Origin: DASYAN01 sp034431765
Lineage (GTDB): Bacteria; Chloroflexota; Ktedonobacteria; Ktedonobacterales; Ktedonobacteraceae
DNA length: 64,000 nucleotides
Assembly (NCBI GenBank): GCA_034431765.1
Contig: DAOUDD010000187.1
Location: 1 to 64,000, forward strand
Direction: 5' to 3'
Shown here piece by piece: positions 61,613 through 64,000 of this stretch. The first letter of the stretch is position 1; the number at the start of each line of letters is the position of its first letter. Position numbers and translations under genes: made by a program. The notes below the pieces were generated by a model, which was not told where the DNA came from, made no database searches, and was given only the letters and a program-made list of their open reading frames with translations.

Positions 61613-63151
61613 ATGCAAGCGTTCTTAAATTCAAAAGCACAAATTACAGTCGCTACACTGATTGCAACGCGTAAAAAAGATGACCGGATGCTCTTCACCA
61701 TCGTCTTCATAACGGCGCTCCTGGCAGTCCCACTTTTTGTGCTAGGCGGTGCAAGTGTAGGCTATAGTACTGTTGTTGGGGGCCTTGTTTTATTTATCGG
61801 GTTGATCTTTGTCTTAATTTGGCCTGAAATAGGCCTTTTTGCTGTTGTGTTGAGCGTTGTTCTTGTAGAACAAGCAGCACTGCCAACACCTATCTGGACT
61901 GATACGTTAAATGTTTTTTACTGGCCGACGCGCTATGCTGGCCTGTTTGAACGTCCGATCGGGTTCTTCATTCTCTTCGTCTTTCTGGTTATACTCCTGC
62001 GCCATTTCGCACAGCATCACCGCCTGCTTCAAGGCGGTGCGATGATTGCCCCGTTTCTGCTCTTTCTCGGTTGTGTGGTCATGGGAATTGTGCATGGCTT
62101 AACCAGCGGTGGCAATCTCAAAATTACCGTGGTCGAGATCAGGCCGCTCTGGTACATGTTTGTTGCCTACCTGTTAACGTACAATCTGGTAAAAAAAACA
62201 GGACAGGTGCGTGCGTTGTTCTGGATCGTTATCCTCGGTGCTGCGATTAAAGGTATTCAGGGTGTGTATATCTACCTGGTGCCACTGCATGCGAGTTTGC
62301 TTGACCATCGCGAAATTATGTCACACGAAGAGTCCTTCTTTTTTGTCTCGCTCTTTCTGCTCATCTTGTTGTTCTTGCTGCACTCACGACAGCGCGCGAT
62401 GCTCTACGCTGCACTGCTGGCAACGCCATGCGTCTTAATAGCACTTATTGCCAACCAGCGTCGTACAGACTACGTTGCTTTTCTTGTCGGTGCAGGTGTG
62501 GCTTGGCTCCTGATTTTTATTTGCAAACCAGGAGAACGTGTCAAGCTTGCAATTTTGATGGGTGTTACGGTAGTGCTGTTAACAGGCTATATTGCTGCCT
62601 TTGCACACTCCTCCGGCAGCATTGGAGCACCTGCCCGCTCAATCATTTCTGTTTTCTCACCCAGTGCAGGTGATGCAAGCTCGAATGCTTATCGTCAGAT
62701 AGAAGATTACGATCTGAAATACACAGTCAAACAAAACCCTGTGCTTGGTCTTGGCTTCGGCAAGCCTTTCTTGCAGCCAATCACCTTGCCCAATATTCTG
62801 ATTGATGATCCATATTACCTGTATGTTCCCCACAATACAATTTATTGGATCTGGATGAGACTAGGTCCTCTTGGATACTTTGCGCTCTGGTTCTTATTCG
62901 GCTCAATCATCGTGCGTGGCATAACGATTTTGCGCCGGCTCAAGAATCATTTTTTACAGCTTGTTGCTATTTATATTGTGGCAATTACTGTTATGGAGGT
63001 GATAGTTGCTTTTGCGGATTATCAACTTTTCTTCTATCGCAATGTCATTTATCTGGGTATCCTTATCGGCATTTTGATGAAGTTGCCCTCTCTCGACAAA
63101 GCAAAGTTTCTATCCTCCAAAAGTGTTGCAATACAGCATCCTGAAAATTAG
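61613..63151 (+). CDS. O-antigen ligase/polymerase family membrane protein
   Basis: 512 residues with about 11-12 membrane helices. The Wzy/WaaL-type pattern is visible: a large periplasmic loop between helices near residues 340-430 with NPVLGLGFGKPF and PHNTIYWIWMRLGPLGYFALWFLFG, and an earlier VEIRPLWYMFVAYLLTY. It probably joins repeat units into polysaccharide outside the membrane. It lies between chain-length genes and a glycosyltransferase, which supports that role. Confidence 0.88.
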   Translation: MQAFLNSKAQITVATLIATRKKDDRMLFTIVFITALLAVPLFVLGGASVGYSTVVGGLVLFIGLIFVLIWPEIGLFAVVLSVVLVEQAALPTPIWTDTLNVFYWPTRYAGLFERPIGFFILFVFLVILLRHFAQHHRLLQGGAMIAPFLLFLGCVVMGIVHGLTSGGNLKITVVEIRPLWYMFVAYLLTYNLVKKTGQVRALFWIVILGAAIKGIQGVYIYLVPLHASLLDHREIMSHEESFFFVSLFLLILLFLLHSRQRAMLYAALLATPCVLIALIANQRRTDYVAFLVGAGVAWLLIFICKPGERVKLAILMGVTVVLLTGYIAAFAHSSGSIGAPARSIISVFSPSAGDASSNAYRQIEDYDLKYTVKQNPVLGLGFGKPFLQPITLPNILIDDPYYLYVPHNTIYWIWMRLGPLGYFALWFLFGSIIVRGITILRRLKNHFLQLVAIYIVAITVMEVIVAFADYQLFFYRNVIYLGILIGILMKLPSLDKAKFLSSKSVAIQHPEN

Positions 63152-63165
63152 AAGAGAATTTGCCT

Positions 63166-64000
63166 ATGCATCTACTTATAGTCTCGCCCAACCTTCCTCA
63201 ACAGGGAGGAGGTGCAAATACACGTAATTACCACCTTTTACAAGCGCTAGCAAGCAAACATAGCGTTTCATTGCTAGCGCTTGTAGAAAGACGAGATCTT
63301 GAAGCGCATGAAGACATTGCTAGCTTGAAACAGCTTACCACCTCGCTAACACTAATTGAGCGTCAGCAAGGACGAGGAAAAAAACGTTGGCAACAGCTCT
63401 TTCATCTGCTTACGGGACAGTCCTACATCGTAGGATCGTACCTTCTACCAGAGATTCAGCAAGCACTCCATAAGGTGTTGTCCCAACAGAGTTATGACGG
63501 TGTACTTTTTGAAAGTATATTGATGGCAGGTTATGCTTTGCCAGCACATCTTAAGGTGCTTATTGATCAACATAACCTGGAATATGAAATTCTTGAACGA
63601 ACTTGTTCTCTGGAAAAGAATCCTTTACGTAGATGGTATAACAGGCGTGAAAGCGAATTGCTTAAACCAATAGAGATCGAACGGTGCAAAAAAGCTGATG
63701 CAGTTCTCGTTACGAGCAAGCGTGAACAAGAGATCTTACAGCATCTTCTGCCTCGTCAGTGGATTGAAACTGTTCCAAATGGGGTCGATACTGAACTATT
63801 TTCTCCCAACGAGAATGAGCAAGAAGAGGCTAAACGTATCGTCTTTACCGGTGCGATGGATTACTACCCAAACGAGCAAGCAGTTCTCTCGTTTGCCCAG
63901 AACTGTTGGCCTTTGATGCGGCAGCATATGCCCGATATAACGTGGCAGATCGTGGGACGAAAGCCATCAGAAGCAGTACGCAATCTTGGTCAGCTCCCAG
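63166..64000 (+). CDS. Family 4 glycosyltransferase (3' end cut by window)
   Basis: The ATG at 63166 opens a frame that runs to the window edge (278 codons). The N-terminus MHLLIVSPNLPQQGGGANTRNYHLLQAL is a GT-B start with a Gly-rich loop. KADAVLVTSKREQEIL and ETVPNGVDTELFSP are the standard linker region, and FTGAMDYYPN begins the nucleotide-sugar domain. It probably adds a sugar to the lipid-linked repeat unit. It is co-oriented with and 14 bp behind the polymerase gene. Confidence 0.9.
   Translation, partial: MHLLIVSPNLPQQGGGANTRNYHLLQALASKHSVSLLALVERRDLEAHEDIASLKQLTTSLTLIERQQGRGKKRWQQLFHLLTGQSYIVGSYLLPEIQQALHKVLSQQSYDGVLFESILMAGYALPAHLKVLIDQHNLEYEILERTCSLEKNPLRRWYNRRESELLKPIEIERCKKADAVLVTSKREQEILQHLLPRQWIETVPNGVDTELFSPNENEQEEAKRIVFTGAMDYYPNEQAVLSFAQNCWPLMRQHMPDITWQIVGRKPSEAVRNLGQLP

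Overview
The window looks like chromosome from a Ktedonobacteria-type member of the Chloroflexota. This is inferred from gene content: a short alpha-glucan phosphorylase, a bacterial MglA GTPase, many NarL and OmpR response regulators without kinases, a CHAP/beta-propeller surface protein with a long Thr-Pro linker, an IscB remnant, and Chloroflexota-like versions of aroKB, EF-P and EF-Ts. No 16S gene or other decisive marker is present. GC content is moderate, starts are often GTG or TTG behind strong GGAGG sites (rpsB, dxs, uppS), and several promoters fit TTGACA-N17-TATAAT.

Layout. 1-3.2 kb: nucleotide-sugar genes (Gfo/Idh oxidoreductase, DegT aminotransferase) divergent from an undecaprenyl-phosphate sugar transferase. 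3.25-4.8 kb: an OmpR-type regulator followed by a solo MshEN-like domain protein; the same pair recurs at 57.3-58.8 kb. 4.9-14.8 kb, all minus: surface CHAP/propeller protein, aroKB fusion, aroQ, pepP, efp, IscB remnant, accB-like, xseA, xseB and a DUF212 membrane protein. 15.2 kb: tRNA-Val(GAC) with its own promoter and terminator. 15.4-24.8 kb, all minus: rpsB-tsf-pyrH-frr-uppS-cdsA-dxr-rseP-ispG, i.e. translation factors, UMP synthesis, lipid carrier and MEP isoprenoid genes behind a strong rpsB promoter and a structured leader. 25.3-27.7 kb: NarL regulator, then Crp/Fnr regulator plus a lone ABC ATPase. 27.7-33.7 kb: dxs, an acidic hypothetical, glutamate dehydrogenase, gatB. 34.2-39.2 kb: MglA GTPase, NarL regulator, glucan phosphorylase. 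39.2-48.1 kb: mixed metabolism (GtrA, VOC, phosphatase-like protein, asparagine synthase, MDR reductase, PLP aminotransferase, YihY, Gln-rich protein). 48.5-64 kb: an exopolysaccharide/cell-surface region with flavoprotein, ATP-grasp ligase, flippase, acetyltransferase, small-molecule kinase, glycosidase-esterase lipoprotein, FemAB-like transferase, Wzz-like and CpsD-like proteins, a small membrane peptide, an O-antigen ligase-like polymerase and a GT4 glycosyltransferase cut by the window end.

How they fit together. The two ends are probably parts of the same surface-polysaccharide programme: precursors and initiating transferase at the left, flipping, polymerisation, chain-length control and trimming at the right. 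The centre is housekeeping. Dxs, Dxr and IspG feed the isoprenoid pool and UppS makes undecaprenyl-PP, the lipid carrier that the sugar transferase and flippase would use.

Most notable items: a BCCP-like protein whose biotinyl lysine is replaced by Asn, sitting next to a 5'-truncated IscB C-terminus and without accC; a duplicated regulator plus solo-MshEN module; a GH-A/discoidin/SGNH three-domain lipoprotein; and many long hairpins without a U-tract at gene 3' ends. No CRISPR array, prophage or intact transposon was seen.
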